A DNA stretch of 22,113 bases, taken from JABMMZ01 sp044357345. Its GTDB lineage: Bacteria; Bacteroidota; Bacteroidia; NS11-12g; UBA955. The notes below the pieces were generated by a model, which was not told the origin of the DNA, ran no database searches, and saw only the letters and a list, made by a program, of their open reading frames with translations. Of this stretch, positions 21,752-22,113 are shown in pieces. How positions within the stretch are numbered: the first letter of the stretch is position 1; every line of letters starts with the position of its first letter. The position numbers and the translations under genes were made by a program. Location of the stretch: NCBI GenBank assembly GCA_044357345.1, contig JBIKPR010000045.1, forward strand, positions 1 to 22,113, given 5' to 3'.

Positions 21752-22113
21752 ATGATGAAAAAAGTAAAGGTATCAGTTTTAATGACTGTTTTTAATACCG
21801 ATTTATTGTACACAAAAAGAGCGATTGACTCTGTTCTAGATCAAGATTTTCAAGATTTTGAACTCATCATTATTGACGATGGTAGCAAGGAAAATAACCG
21901 GGAGTCCTTAATGGATTACGTGGAGAAATACGAGGATAAAATTAGTTATATCCGCCACAGCAACCGCGGACAATCTGAATCCATTAACCGTGGTGTTTTA
22001 TACGGTTTGGGTGAATACATTGCCATTATTGACAGCGACGACGAATACAAACCGAACCATTTGAGCACTTGCTTACAAGAAATAAATGGCTTGGACTTAA
22101 TTTGCTCAACCAC
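21752..22113 (+). CDS. GT2 family glycosyltransferase, N-terminal part (runs off the window)
   Basis: The 120 residues present show the GT-A fold of family 2: VSVLMTVFNTDLLYTKRAID at the start, LIIIDDGSKE (nucleotide-sugar binding, 39-47), HSNRGQSESINRG and the metal-binding IDSDDEYKPNH (93-103). Such enzymes extend cell-surface polysaccharides or lipid-linked glycans. The start is one of two tandem ATGs (21752 or 21755). The frame is still open at the right edge, so full length, membrane segments and acceptor are unknown. It may begin a glycan-synthesis cluster beyond the window. Confidence 0.85.
   Translation, partial: MMKKVKVSVLMTVFNTDLLYTKRAIDSVLDQDFQDFELIIIDDGSKENNRESLMDYVEKYEDKISYIRHSNRGQSESINRGVLYGLGEYIAIIDSDDEYKPNHLSTCLQEINGLDLICST

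Overview
The window is low-GC DNA from a member of the Bacteroidota. Three things point there: a serine hydrolase that ends in a type IX secretion sorting domain, several start-proximal copies of the phylum's -7 promoter element TAnnTTTG, and many lipoprotein signal peptides with weak or no Shine-Dalgarno sites. The genus cannot be named from the sequence.

Region 1 (about 330-11979) reads as an integron gene-cassette array. Six intact or near-intact attC sites were found (802-933, 1543-1674, 2340-2470, 9970-10108, 10942-11132, 11783-11979). A seventh (7494-7620) has lost its left core to a group II intron, and a lone right arm lies at about 330-359. No integrase gene is visible, so intI lies outside the window or the array is an integrase-less cluster. 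Cassette contents are: a 79-aa unknown; two paralogues of an unknown 176-aa protein about 10 kb apart; a DUF2281/PIN toxin-antitoxin pair; a DUF6364-like/PIN pair; a T9SS-secreted serine hydrolase; and a Fic protein that runs against the array.

Between attC3 and the intron-damaged attC lies an unusually large load of about 5 kb. It begins with the 3' tail of an IS30-family transposase, which abuts a lipoprotein gene whose start codon seems lost. Then come an STT3-type oligosaccharyltransferase, a SAM-dependent methyltransferase and a DPM1-like polyprenyl-phosphate glycosyltransferase in one tight operon, which reads as a protein-glycosylation module. The operon is followed by a 3'-truncated group IIC-type intron on the minus strand, whose 5' end falls at the core of the attC bottom strand.

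Region 2 (12048-17144) looks like ordinary chromosome: a lipoprotein, a 32-aa mini-lipoprotein, a third PIN toxin-antitoxin pair flanked on both sides by GNAT-derived sequence, and a minus-strand operon of DUF1801, a GH20 hexosaminidase and a GNAT acetyltransferase.

Region 3 (17145-18352) is non-coding and carries four tandem copies, plus one inverted copy, of a structured repeat in which one stem shows a compensatory base-pair change.

Region 4 (18353-22113) holds three exported proteins of unknown function, a VanX-like D-Ala-D-Ala dipeptidase lipoprotein and the start of a GT2 glycosyltransferase that runs off the window. All assignments come from reading the sequence; no database search was run.
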